From contig JAYKKM010000471.1 in the NCBI GenBank assembly GCA_035772405.1, forward strand, positions 1,101,001-1,165,000: a stretch of DNA of 64,000 nucleotides, written 5' to 3'. A program made the translations under genes and the position numbers. Every line of letters starts with the position of its first letter. Position 1 is the first letter of the stretch. The DNA comes from Chrysogorgia sp. JL179-B06. Lineage: Eukaryota > Cnidaria > Anthozoa > Scleralcyonacea > Chrysogorgiidae. Shown piece after piece: positions 39,701-46,590 of the stretch. The notes below the pieces were generated by a model that was given only the letters and a program-made list of their open reading frames with translations, was not told the DNA's origin and made no database searches.

Positions 39701-41168
39701 CCAAGAGGTTTATGGTTTGCCCCAGGCTTTGTCCCCATGTATTTGCCCCCCATCGTCGCTGGCTTTGCCCTGTAGAGATAGAGAGACAACTGGGTACGAG
39801 TCAGGATCAGAGGTGTCTAGGGCTTTCAATCTACCACAAATTAAACGAAACTAATTAATTTTCTAAGGGTTCAGTTTTTTATACAAACTGTAGTACGTAT
39901 TTCATATAAGGAAGTGCAAATACATTGGACTGACGAGGGAATACATTGGACTGACGAGCAGATACATTAGACTGACGAGCAAATACATTAGACTGACGAA
40001 ATACATTGGACTGACGAGGGAATACAGTACATTGGACTGACGAGGAAATACATTGGACTGACGAGGGAATACATTGGACTGACGAGCGAATACATTGGAC
40101 TGACGAGCGAATACATTGGACTGACGAGGGAATACATTAGACTGACGAGGGAATACATTAGACTGACGAGGGAATACATTGGACTGACGAGGAAATACAT
40201 TAGACTGACGAGGCAATATATTGGACTGACGAGGGAATACATTTGACTGACGAGCGAATACATTGGACTGACGAGGGAATACATTAGACTGACGAGGGAA
40301 TACATATTAGACTGACGAGCGAATACATTGGACTGACGAGGGAATACATTAGACTGACGAGGAAATACATTGGACTGACCAGGGAATACACTAGACTGAC
40401 GAGGGAATACATTAGACTGACGAGGGAATACATTGGACGATTAGTAATAGGGTTAATAATGGGATTTGTGTTCGGATTGGTAAGTACAATACTGTCAATA
40501 GCGTTAATACGAATGAATATGAAAGTTTTGACCTGAAGGACACATGCATCGACCGAAACTTTGTCTATGAAAATACGTAAGTACTATTACTTTAGTATTT
40601 TTCGACATACAGGTATTGAAGTTCTCTTATTTCTCTTTTTCGTATTATATCCAAGTCAGTAATAGCGTTATTTTTAAGAAGAATTCGTTGTCGGGATGGT
40701 AACTACAATGTATTTACTCGTCAGTCTAAATGTATTTGCTCGTCAGTCGAATGTTTTTTTCACTTGCATCGGGGTTTGAGATAGACATTAGACATCAGAT
40801 CAATATGAGCCAGTCTATACTTCCAGAGTTGCTCTGAGATTGATCTCACCCCGAGACAGTTTCGAAATACAAAGCGTACTGGAGATCAACGAGTTAAATG
40901 ATTAATAGTATGTCTTTGTTATGTCTTTGTTATATTTACAGGTTATGATGAAAATACAATCTGTATTGGTCTCTCACGTATTGGCTCTGATTCCCAAAAC
41001 ATTGTTTGCGATACACTGAAAAAGATGAAAAACGTCGATATTGGACCACCTTTACATTCACTTGTGATTCCAGGACACTTGCATTTTATTGAAATCGGAA
41101 TGTTAAAGGAGTTTACTGAACGGTTAGAAATATTTGAAGGATCACGTGAGCAGAATGAGAAGATGTAG
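6731..41168 (+). CDS. DPH5: Diphthine methyl ester synthase (diphthamide biosynthesis protein 5), 8 exons
   Basis: Exons: 6731-6865, 15285-15345, 21896-21959, 23258-23366, 25991-26111, 26872-26911, 32296-32399, 40942-41168. They total 861 nt (286 aa plus stop); every junction is GT-AG and all phases agree. The protein starts [16 protein letters not shown] and contains the methyltransferase signature GDPFGATTH (residues 83-91), then [38 protein letters not shown] and a final [12 protein letters not shown] strand. Length matches the human protein (about 285 aa). The enzyme uses S-adenosylmethionine to methylate the modified histidine of elongation factor 2 during diphthamide synthesis in the cytosol. 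The gene is stretched to 34.4 kb because introns of 0.8-8.5 kb are filled with mobile elements; no frameshift or lost motif was seen. Confidence 0.96.
7108..7262. repeat. GGTAGTCTT short tandem repeat folding back on itself
   Basis: Multiple copies of GGTAGTCTTGGTAGTCT-type units on the plus strand are followed by the complementary ACCAAGACTACC units from about 7205, so the array can form a hairpin. Confidence 0.8.
7508..8700. mobile_element. Non-autonomous DNA transposon, 1.2 kb, TIRs over 100 bp
   Basis: The left end (GACTTAGCCTGCGTAGCCGG) mirrors the right end (CCGGCTACGCAGGCTAGAC). Similarity extends inward about 110 bp through a G-homopolymer (left, near 7567) and C-homopolymer (right, near 8635) to ACTGCAGGCG. 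No transposase frame. A smaller MITE is nested inside at about 8060-8314. Confidence 0.8.
8060..8314. repeat. MITE with TAGAATA-CCGTCCAC ends, copy 1
   Basis: Starts near TATAGAATAGCCGTCCACTT and ends AAGTGGACGGGTATTCTATA. Most of its length, including GGAAAGTTCATCATATACAA and TTTAAATGCGGTTTCAAAAG, is repeated at about 26576-26822 in intron 5. Two copies with the same ends support a mobile unit. Exact outer borders are approximate. Confidence 0.8.
8750..9950 (-). mobile_element. hAT-like transposon remnant
   Basis: Terminal repeats CAGGGGTCGAAATTT at 8750 and AAATTTCGACCCCTG-like at 9950 are hAT-type ends. The minus strand at 9642-9165 encodes broken pieces that I recall as typical of BED/TTF zinc-finger hAT proteins ([11 protein letters not shown], then [20 protein letters not shown]). 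These are split by stops and frameshifts, so it is a dead copy. The flanking 8-bp sites are not clearly identical, unlike the hAT element at 19362. Confidence 0.65.
11313..13101. mobile_element. 1.8-kb element with long TIRs made of CGAGTACTCGTTACG-like subrepeats
   Basis: The left arm (about 11313-11474) starts GTAAGGTAACCTCCACTCGC. The right arm (about 12898-13101) ends with its inverse, and both contain the shared AAACTAAAATGTATTTTGGA inner segment. The arms are rich in repeated GCGAGTACTCG motifs. A 190-aa minus frame at 11345-11917 has no recognisable domain and overlaps the TIR; I do not call it a gene. Confidence 0.75.
13737..14038 (+). repeat. Minisatellite, left arm (ATTCGGATAGACATTTC units)
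   Basis: About 17 units alternating GGATAGACATTTC and GGGTAGACATTTT forms, degrading to GGATAGTCTTTT on the inner side. The inverse array is at 14454-14730. Confidence 0.85.
14107..14375 (+). repeat. Central minisatellite, 10-bp CTTAGCCATC unit
   Basis: Tandem copies of CTTAGCCATC with variants CTTAGGCATA and CTTAGCCCTC, at the centre of the nested palindrome. Confidence 0.85.
14454..14730 (-). repeat. Minisatellite, right arm (inverse of 13737-14038)
   Basis: Units such as GAAATGTCTATCCGAATAAAATG are the reverse complement of the left-arm units, so the two arrays can pair over roughly 280 bp. Confidence 0.85.
17130..17649. repeat. TTAA-bounded MITE, type B (520 bp, long TIRs)
   Basis: Starts TTAAAGGGACACTCCGGCCC and ends GGGCCGGAGTGTCCCTATTAA. 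The arms pair over roughly 170 bp, including CTAAATTGATAGGAATGCTG. TTAA at both ends suggests a piggyBac or Kolobok family origin. No coding capacity. Confidence 0.85.
18060..18115 (-). repeat. tRNA-like fragment, probable second SINE family
   Basis: The minus strand reads GAGCTCAGTGGTAAGTGCAG and GGGTTCAATTCCTGG, resembling the A-box region and B box of a tRNA gene. The full cloverleaf is not evident, so a SINE head is more likely than a functional tRNA. Confidence 0.4.
19362..21340 (-). mobile_element. hAT transposon (1,979 bp) with perfect 8-bp target duplication
   Basis: Ends CAGGGGCGCACATT and AATGTGCGCCCCTG are inverted repeats. The flanks carry identical CATGCAGG at 19354-19361 and 21341-21348, the 8-bp signature of hAT insertion. 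On the minus strand, 20024-19830 encodes a hAT dimerisation segment ([20 protein letters not shown], then ERLKDFMTF) and 20590-20204 encodes upstream transposase sequence. Frames are interrupted and the N-terminal half is missing, so it is non-autonomous today. Confidence 0.9.
19830..20590 (-). pseudogene. hAT transposase C-terminal remnant
   Basis: Two minus-strand blocks. The first (20590-20204) contains [21 protein letters not shown]. The second (20024-19830) contains the hAT C-terminal dimerisation motif with [13 protein letters not shown] and [14 protein letters not shown]. The break between blocks and the missing N-terminal BED/DDE part mark it as a pseudogene. From memory the closest type is the ZMYM1 / 52-kDa-repressor-like hAT group. 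Confidence 0.75.
22191..22381. repeat. TTAA-bounded palindromic MITE, type C (191 bp)
   Basis: Starts TTAAAGCCTAGTTTACACTT and ends AAGTGTAAACTAGGCTTTAA. The arms (GCGCAGTAAG and inverse) pair almost to the centre. Confidence 0.85.
22440..22980. repeat. tRNA-derived SINE cluster with a head-to-head palindrome
   Basis: Minus-strand tRNA-like heads lie at 22496-22565 and 22772-22845: A box GTGGCTCAATGGTTAGAGC-like, B box GGTTCGATTCC, and in the second copy a 7-bp acceptor stem GTCTCGG/CCGGGAC with one wobble. Conserved flanks (GACGATCGTCAAGCTCG, GAGAGCGAAGGTTACAATGA) accompany each head. At 22877-22975 a partial copy lies in the opposite orientation, so 22730-22975 forms a palindrome. Anticodon-loop pairing is weak, which favours a SINE over a functional tRNA. 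Confidence 0.75.
23367..25990 (+). other. DPH5 intron 4 (2.6 kb)
   Basis: Donor GTAAGA, acceptor TTGCAG. Contains the type-D TTAA MITE and a short inverted repeat at about 24920-25035 (AGGAATTTTTCTTTG / CAAAGAAAAATTCCG). Otherwise no gene. Confidence 0.8.
24348..24570. repeat. TTAA-bounded MITE, type D, intact copy
   Basis: Starts TTAACCCTGTAAGCCC and ends AATTAAAGGGTTAA. The interior (GAGTGATCAGCATC, AATGATCACCAAAGACAAAC) is repeated at about 53450-54265, where the second copy is split by another MITE. TTAACCC ends resemble classical piggyBac termini. Confidence 0.85.
26112..26871 (+). other. DPH5 intron 5 (0.76 kb)
   Basis: Donor GTAAGA, acceptor TTCCAG. Its 3' part is the second copy of the TAGAATA MITE (26576-26822). 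The 5' part shows no feature. Confidence 0.85.
26576..26822. repeat. MITE with TAGAATA-CCGTCCAC ends, copy 2
   Basis: Starts TAGAATACCCGTCCACTTTC and ends GTGGACGGGTATTCTATAAT. Collinear with 8060-8314 apart from small indels. Its right end is about 50 bp from the exon 6 acceptor. Confidence 0.85.
27460..27910. repeat. Minisatellite, 35-bp unit
   Basis: About 13 tandem units of the type GGGCCACTTGGGCACAGAAT plus ATGAAATGAAGAGAA. Neighbouring units alternate CCACTTGGG and CCAATTGGG forms. The minus strand lacks stops in all frames, which produces long but meaningless open frames. Confidence 0.9.
28217..28660. repeat. Dispersed repeat with AACTCTTTCC ends, copy 1
   Basis: Bounded by CTAACTCTTTCCTATCC and inverted ACAGGAAAGAGTTAAG. 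Its body (AATAAACCGGCTGTTACC, CATCTTGCACGCCC, TCAATTTTTAATCTTGCGTT) recurs at 42345-42772 and partly at 46465-46590. Confidence 0.75.
29030..29660. repeat. Inverted-repeat unit related to the 40-kb array element
   Basis: The outer parts (GGACTGGACTGGATTTCAAG and inverse near 29625-29665) are inverted. CGACGAGCAAATAGAAGACATT at 29099 has an inverse near 29535-29575. GTACGTATTCCATATAAGGA is shared with the left end of the array at 39895. An internal segment around TAGATAATTTA...CTTTGGG is duplicated directly (29160 and 29370). Confidence 0.6.
33458..33508. repeat. GC-rich hairpin
   Basis: CCTCGCCCGGCGC and GCGCCGGCC, with a terminal GAGGGCGAGG, form inverted pairs in an otherwise AT-rich intron. 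Possibly the end of a repeat element. Confidence 0.5.
35796..35952. mobile_element. hAT MITE (157 bp) with perfect 8-bp target duplication
   Basis: Ends CAGAGGTGTAGCCAG and CTGGCTATGCCTCTG are inverted repeats. ATGTAAAT flanks both sides (35788-35795 and 35953-35960). No coding capacity. A textbook hAT insertion, probably recent because the duplication is intact. Confidence 0.9.
36004..36205. repeat. GACCTTATTCAAAAATGGCCG MITE, copy 1
   Basis: Starts ATAGACCTTATTCAAAAATA and ends inverted (TTTTTAATAAGGTCTAT). The inner arms GGCCCTTATGACCTCG and CGAGGTCATAAGGGCC pair. Other copies are at 46022-46196 and 54546-54722. Confidence 0.85.
37210..37988. repeat. TTAA-bounded MITE, type E (779 bp, very long TIRs)
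   Basis: Starts TTAAAGTGCAACTGACCCC and ends with the exact inverse. The arms pair over nearly 300 bp each, including GAAATTACTAGAAACTTTGC-like and TGGTTCAAGTT segments. Short flanking direct sequences (CCTCCGCAGAGG near 37138, CCTCTGCGGAG near 38050) show that it sits inside a further inverted pair. Confidence 0.85.
38939..39485. repeat. TTAA-bounded MITE, type F, long copy
   Basis: Starts TTAAAGGTCAACTATACCTT and ends AAGGTATAGTTGACCTTTAA. A shortened derivative with the same left arm is at 49014-49244. Confidence 0.85.
39510..39840. repeat. Inverted-repeat element
   Basis: TGTGGTAGTTTGAAAGCCCT near 39510 mirrors AGGGCTTTCAATCTACCACA near 39820. Inner arms around GTACCCAGTCGTCTCTACC and its degenerate inverse near 39780. 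Confidence 0.6.
39910..40437. repeat. Minisatellite, 21-bp unit (about 25 copies)
   Basis: Units read ACATTGGACTGACGAGGGAAT, with variants TTAGAC and GAGCGAAT. Left flank CGTATTTCATATAAGGAAGTG matches the element at 29.08 kb. Inverted units (ACTCGTCAGTCTAAATGTAT) reappear at about 40715-40755, so the array seems to be one arm of a larger inverted-repeat element (about 39895-40760). Confidence 0.9.
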
Positions 41169-41889
41169 TTTGGAGAACTGTATTATTCTGCATCAAGGTT
41201 GATTTCCAGTCCGTATAATTTTGCGCGCGGACAACGTTTCTTAAGCTGGATTTCGATTAAGCGAATATAGTCGCGCGAACGACTTTTTCCTTTTGTTTTA
41301 AAGGAACACAATCACCAAACGCGAGCATGTGCACAAGGTCTTATTTTTGAAATTACTCATGAGGAATTTCAAAGCATTCTACATGGCGTCGCACTCGCGT
41401 TCTCAGTTGAATAGTTGAGAGTTTCGTTTGAATATTCATAAGATGGAAAGCAGTACAGGGCAAAATAAAGATCACGGAGACGGAAGAGTAAATCAAGGTT
41501 CGGGCGGCAGTAGACGAGGTGCGGGAAGAAAAGGCAACACGAAGGAGGTTACAGAAATGTTCAAAATATTTTATGTTCACACCGAGTGGGTAAATGAAAG
41601 ACTTTTCTGGATATACAAACAAATCTTCAAATCGAATCTTCTTGCTCTTCTATACGTTCCAATATCATATCAGTATCACTATCATCATGCTCTTCGCTTT
41701 CCGCCATTTTGCAATGGTGCGCCCGCGTTAAAATAATTACTACTCAGCAGTCAACACACGTGTACCGTGATTGTGTGCCTTTAAGAGCGCTCGCGTGCAA
41801 CCAAATGGAAAACATTCAATTTGTACAATAGAAAAGTCATCCGCGCGACTGCCCGGCGGCTAAGCTCGAAATTTTGCCTTAATCGTTCG

Positions 41890-42895
41890 TTTTGTGATAC
41901 AAGCATGAAACTTGGCAAGTAGATAAAGTTACTAGTGCTGATGACTTTCTGATATAGGGCCAGTGCAGATTTCTTCCTGGTTGCCACAAAATCGAGTTTT
42001 TCTTCCAATTTACCTATCAAAGTATATATATTATAAAAAGTGAAAATTCAAAGTTCGCTTTCAGCGAATATCACCCATATCATTAGAAAGTTCGCGAAAA
42101 ACTATATGGACATTCAAGCGGGTAGGACGATTTTCTAAGCCTATTTTGAGTTATTAACGCTCAAAAATGTGGAAAATGCCATAAAATTCGTGTTTTTAGT
42201 GGGTTTAGCCTTCTGTAACTCAAAACGAGCTTGGAAAATCGTACAACCCGTTTGAATGTCCTTCATATAGTTTTTCGTGAACTTTCTAATGATATGGTTG
42301 ATATTCGCTAAAAGTGAACTTTGAATTTTCACTTTTTTATAACATCAAAAATTGAACGACCACGTTGTTCTATTGATATCTCTTGAAATAACCATAACTG
42401 TTGCGAAAGCTATACATTTTCCGGAAGCCCAATAAACCGGCTTTTACTTGTGCTTTTAAATTTCCCGAACAAAACACATTATGTTAATATGAATTAGCAT
42501 TAATTATCATAAATCAGGTTGAAACATTTACATTTTTCCAGAAAAGGCCATCTTGCACGCCCGCATCGCATCTTGAAAACTCAAAATGCCACCAATCGCA
42601 GAGTTGTTTATGAAATCAAATCAAACTTGGCGTGTGCGTGGATTTCATGTTCCTGGCGCTTGTCGAATTTCAATTTTTAATCTTGCGTTACCGCGTGCCG
42701 TGTTTTTCGATTGACGACTTTGCGGGTCATCAACGACCCATTTTAACTGCGCCCGTATATAGGGAAAGAGTTAATAGGTAAAATGAAGAGAAACTCGATT
42801 TTGTGGCAACGAGGCAGAAATCTGCGTTGCCTCTATATAAGAAAGTCATCAGCAATAGTAACTCTATCTATACTTGCCAAGTTTCATGGACTAAT
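41890..42895. repeat. Nested palindromes interrupted by a dispersed repeat
   Basis: The outer arms 41890-42020 and about 42775-42895 (CCACAAAATCGAGTTTTTCTT and inverse) are inverted. An inner pair 42044-42155 / 42225-42337 (ACTATATGGACATTCAAGCG and inverse) lies between them. 42345-42772 is copy 2 of the dispersed repeat at 28217. Confidence 0.75.
42345..42772. repeat. Dispersed repeat with GGAAAGAGTTAA end, copy 2
   Basis: Collinear with 28262-28660, including CATCTTGCACGCCC and TTCAATTTTTAATCTTGCG. Ends GGGAAAGAGTTAAT. The left terminal repeat is absent. Confidence 0.8.
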
Positions 42896-43359
42896 AGTAC
42901 TTAGTAATCTGTTTGATGCTTTCGGTAGTATGGATATGATATAATCAACTAAGACTATTCAAGAAAACATCTGAAAGTACTCTTGAGTACGAAGTCTTTG
43001 CCCGCGTTTTTCTTGTTCATGTTGAACTTTCATGTTAGTCAACAGCAACATATAACAGTGCTGGTAACATAATTGTGAATAGAAATGATGTTTCCAATGG
43101 CGATAATTTAAATAAATATTGTTTAGAATATTACAGAAATTCTGTAAGAAAATCAGTTCGACCATCTAATGCCAGACGCTGTGTACTGTATAATGTATAT
43201 CCTTTTATTATATGGACGAAGGTGTTTTACTGGGAACTAAAACACTCGTAGAACTCATACGTCACTACATCCGGGGCCAAGTGGCCTTTTTTCCGTATGT
43301 AACGCTCGTGAGTGGCATATCGAAAATTTCCCGCCAATTTCATTGTTGTTCTGAAACGG

Positions 43360-44647
43360 CAACCAGTTCGAGGTTTGTTGACTTAAGCGAAGACGATATT
43401 AATAATTTCTGCGAGCAACAGGAAAACGAAAATACAACGAAAAAAACGTTATATGATATCAAGATTTTCAAAGAATTATTTTCAAGTTACTATACTGTAC
43501 GGAGGACAGAGAAATAGAGGATATTCCACCGAAAGAACTTCAACCGATTTTAAAGAAATTTGTCTTGGCTGCACGAAAGAAAAACGGCGAGGAGTACGAG
43601 CCATCGTCTATCCGATCGTTACTACGAAAAAAGAACTACGCTTTCTCGGTTTTGAACGACAAAGAATTTTAGATATCCAAGATACGCTGAAAAAGAAACA
43701 AAAACATTTGAAATATCTCGGCAAAGGAAATCGGCCAAACGCTGCGGAGCCGCTGTCAGATGAAGACATCAACAAGTTTTATCATTCCGGAGTCTTGGGT
43801 ATATATACTCGCCAAGAGCTCTACTTAATACAGTGTGGTTGAATAACCACCTATTTTGGTATGAGGCCAGGGAAAGAGCAGAGAGATCTTCGAGCTCAGT
43901 AAAGAAAGACAAACCAAGACACGTACTGGCGAAAACCTACGAAATCTTCGAGCGAAAAAGCCTCAAATGTACGAGAACAAGAGTGGCGTACAGTGAACAT
44001 AGACCAGCTGAAATGTTGTCAGACTCGTCTCCGTTTTACTTGGCTATATAAACATTGAAACTCCGAAACCAGGACAACAGTGGTACAAATGTTCTCCTTT
44101 TGGAGTAAATTCATTGAGAAGTATGTTGAAGAAGATGGTACAAGATTCCGGGTTGGAAACTGACAAGAAATTGGTAAATCACAGCACAAGAAAGCATTTG
44201 GTTCAGAAGCTTGTTGACAACGAAATCCCGCCGAACGAAATCATCCAGATAACTGGACATAAAAACGTCAATTCACTGAATAACTACTCGGCTTTGTCAG
44301 ATAAAAGACAGCAGCAAATTTCTGCTGTATTGTCAGGTGCTACTGCCGATCAAAATATATCAACTGCTATAGTAGTTTAGTTCCGGCAAAACTAGGTCAT
44401 ACTCTTTCTATCGACGAGACAACGAGCACATCGGCTTGTTATCTACCGGATTTATCAGGAATTCCGAAGGGAAGCCTTTTTCAAAATTGCCAAATTGGAA
44501 CTGTCAATGTTTATCCAAGTAGCACAACTGACCGACAACCTTCGCAGCTTCTTAGTCAAAAACGACGAAGAGTCGTTATATCTGAGTCGGATGAATCAAA
44601 TCAGAGCCAGCAACATTTTAAAACATTATACAGATATTCCGCTATAA
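43360..44647 (+). pseudogene. Crypton-type tyrosine recombinase, frameshifted
   Basis: Pieces in successive frames read as one protein: DLSEDDINNFCEQQ; then LQPILKKFVLAARKKNGEEY; then LGKGNRPNAAEPLSDEDINK; then WLNNHLF and ERQTKTRTGENLR. At 44114-44380 comes the catalytic C-terminal region SLRSMLKKMVQDSGLETDKK, NHSTRKHL and IIQITGHKNVNSLNNYS, with HxxR and H/K boxes of the integrase fold. A Ser/Arg-rich tail (KRRRVVISESDES) follows to about 44647. This composition matches Crypton-derived KCTD1/QRICH1/ZMYM-like proteins as I recall them. At least three frame changes show it is not a working gene. Confidence 0.8.
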
Positions 44648-44735
44648 GCTTAAAGCTTAAAGCTAAGTCATTGTTGTGTTGTTTCTTCATTGTTGTGTTA
44701 TTTTTCATTAAATCCTTCATTAAAATAAAATTGCG

Positions 44736-45040
44736 GCAATTGATAAAAGGAGAATAGTGCGAATAGTCGACGAATAGTGCGAATAGTCGACGAATAGTGC
44801 GAATAGTCGACGAATAGTGCGAATAGTCGACGAATAGTGCGAATAGTACGCGAATAGTTGGGCAAATACGGCAAAACTAGGCGGGGGCTTAGGATCTTTG
44901 TTGTGTTGGGGTTGGAACTCTACCGTAAATTAACGGGTTATAAAAACTATAAGGAGTACCAACCCCAACACAATAAAGATCCTAACACTATTCGTCGACT
45001 ATTCGCACTATTCTCCTTTTATCAATTGCCATAAAATTGC
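44736..45040. repeat. Foldback element with 20-bp tandem repeats
   Basis: The left side carries about five copies of GAATAGTGCGAATAGTCGAC (44753-44862). The right side ends with the inverse (GTCGACTATTCGCACTATTC) followed by TCCTTTTATCAATTGCC, the inverse of GGCAATTGATAAAAGGA at about 44733. The centre (44889-44985) is itself a palindrome with GATCTTTGTTGTGTTGGGG and its inverse. Confidence 0.85.
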
Positions 45041-45103
45041 GTGTATTTGTGTCACTATGAATATGTCCATATAATAAAAAGAACATTACACGGTAGCTCG
45101 AAG

Positions 45104-45205
45104 ATATGGATTTTATGTTCGAGTGGCAAGAACAATATCTCACGAGTGAGCGCAGCGAACGAGTGAGATATTGTTCTTGCCACGAGAACATAAAATCCAT
45201 GTGAC
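45104..45205. repeat. Perfect-looking hairpin, about 45-bp arms
   Basis: ATGGATTTTATGTTCGAGTG followed by GCAAGAACAATATCTCACGA pairs with the inverse CGTGAGATATTGTTCTTGCC-like arm ending AACATAAAATCCAT. The loop is GTGAGCGCAGCGAACG. Confidence 0.8.
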
Positions 45206-45424
45206 ATTTAGATTAACAAATTAGTAGTAGTTAAAATATGAGCGGCCGTTTATTTATTATTTATTTATTTATTTTATTTATTAGAATTTATAATACATAT
45301 CAATTACAGTATTACAACTAAAAATTGAATGTATTAGGGTTAACCAAAAAAAACGAAATGTTTTCTCAAAATGTTTTCTCAAATGTTTTTTCGAAATGTT
45401 TTCTCTTCGTTGTTTATGTATAGG

Positions 45425-45700
45425 TTATATATTATACCGTGACCGAGGTGTTTAAGCGATATATGTTTAAGCGATATATAGGTTGATATATCGCTTAAAC
45501 ACCGAGGTCTAAGGTATATAACCGCCTTATATCACCATTGGTGAAGTTTAGTATTTATGAGGTTGATAAGTACTTATCAACCTCATGAATAATTGTATGA
45601 AGTTGATAAGTACTTATCAACCTCATGAATAATTTTATGAGGTTGATATCAGATATAATGGCCACTAGAGAACAAAGGAAACTGAACCAATGGTGATATA
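45425..45700. repeat. Cluster of nested short hairpins
   Basis: GTTTAAGCGATATAT units and their inverse (45448-45505) lie beside two self-complementary TTGATAAGTACTTATCAA units near 45565 and 45610. An outer pair TTATATCACCATTGGT / ACCAATGGTGATATAA encloses the latter. Confidence 0.75.
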
Positions 45701-46021
45701 AGGGCAGTTTAATACCATGGCGAGCCGTTGTAACTGCTCATAAACATCGGCCGCGAATATTGTAGAACTTGTAAAATGAATAGAATATATGATGTATACT
45801 TTGTTTGGAAGTTATAGAAAAAACGGTACAAACAAATTATTTTAACTCCGAAAAAGCTCAATTTGAGCAAGTTAACTTTGATAAAGCATTGATGTTTTAT
45901 TAATCAATGTTTTATCCTGTGTTAAAGATGCTGATTAAATATTAATTTCTTTTGAATTTTCTTCATGATTTATTAACGAATTTTACAAATGTAAATACTG
46001 CCTGTTATTTGATATTTATAA

Positions 46022-46196
46022 TAGACCTTATTCAAAAATGGCCGCCAAATTAATATATTTTGTATGCATATAAATTAGCCCTTATGAACTCGTTTTCAGG
46101 TACGAAATTGAAAAGGATTCTTTCTTTAAAACGAGGTCATAATTGTATGCATATAAAATAATTTTAAATTGTCGGCCATTTATGAATAAGGTCTAT
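46022..46196. repeat. GACCTTATTCAAAAATGGCCG MITE, copy 2
   Basis: Starts ATAGACCTTATTCAAAAATG and ends ATGAATAAGGTCTAT. Shares TATAAATTAGCCCTTATG and AAAACGAGGTCATAA with the copy at 36004. Confidence 0.85.
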
Positions 46197-46464
46197 ATTA
46201 CCTCATAAACATTCAACAAATTAATTGCGTTTGATGTAAAAAATATTACCTCAAAGTAAATAAACGTCTTCTTTCAAAACAACACATTCACTCTCTAGTT
46301 AATTCCAAAAGTTTAACCCGGGACATATAATATAATACAATGGAAATGGAACACTTTTATTTAACCCACCGTTAGCATTTCTAACACTTAACATGTGTCA
46401 AAATGGGTGCAAGTCACAATAAGTCATACCCATAGATACATGTACGCCCAAGCGTACCTATTTT

Positions 46465-46590
46465 TTATGAAATCAAACAAACTTTGCGTGTGAGTGGATC
46501 TTATAAGCCTAGCGCTTGTCGCTTTGCAATTTTTAATCTTACGTTACCGTGTGCCGTGTTTTTCGATTCACGACTTCGTCAGTCTTGATC
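46465..46590. repeat. Dispersed repeat, partial copy 3
   Basis: Matches the right half of 28217-28660 (AATTTTTAATCTTACGTTAC, GTGTTTTTCGATTCACGACTT). Truncated on both sides. Confidence 0.7.

Larger units (their letters stand above)
32400..40941 (+). other. DPH5 intron 7 (8.5 kb)
   Basis: Donor GTAAGT, acceptor TTACAG. Contains a GC-rich hairpin near 33458-33508, a hAT MITE, a GACCTTATTCA MITE, TTAA MITEs types E and F, and a 21-bp minisatellite. TATAACTCGATAA motifs recur near 34060 and 36780-36900. A TA/ATA microsatellite lies near 35630-35660 and an (ATA)n tract near 36720. No gene seen in 32.4-35.7 kb. Confidence 0.8.
41169..43360. other. Intergenic region downstream of DPH5, nested repeats
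   Basis: A 102-aa plus frame at 41428-41736 has a GGSRRGAGRKG segment but no recognisable domain. 41890-42895 is a nested inverted-repeat structure listed separately. No host gene identified. Confidence 0.6.

Noticed and set aside
39902..40305. Two overlapping repetitive minus-strand frames (RQSNVF and LVSPMYS repeats)
   Set aside because: Both are different frames of the same 21-bp minisatellite; no codon-level conservation can be argued.
41428..41736. 102-aa plus-strand frame with GGSRRGAGRKG segment
   Set aside because: Could be the start of a transposon protein, but the frame runs into low-complexity sequence and no domain follows.
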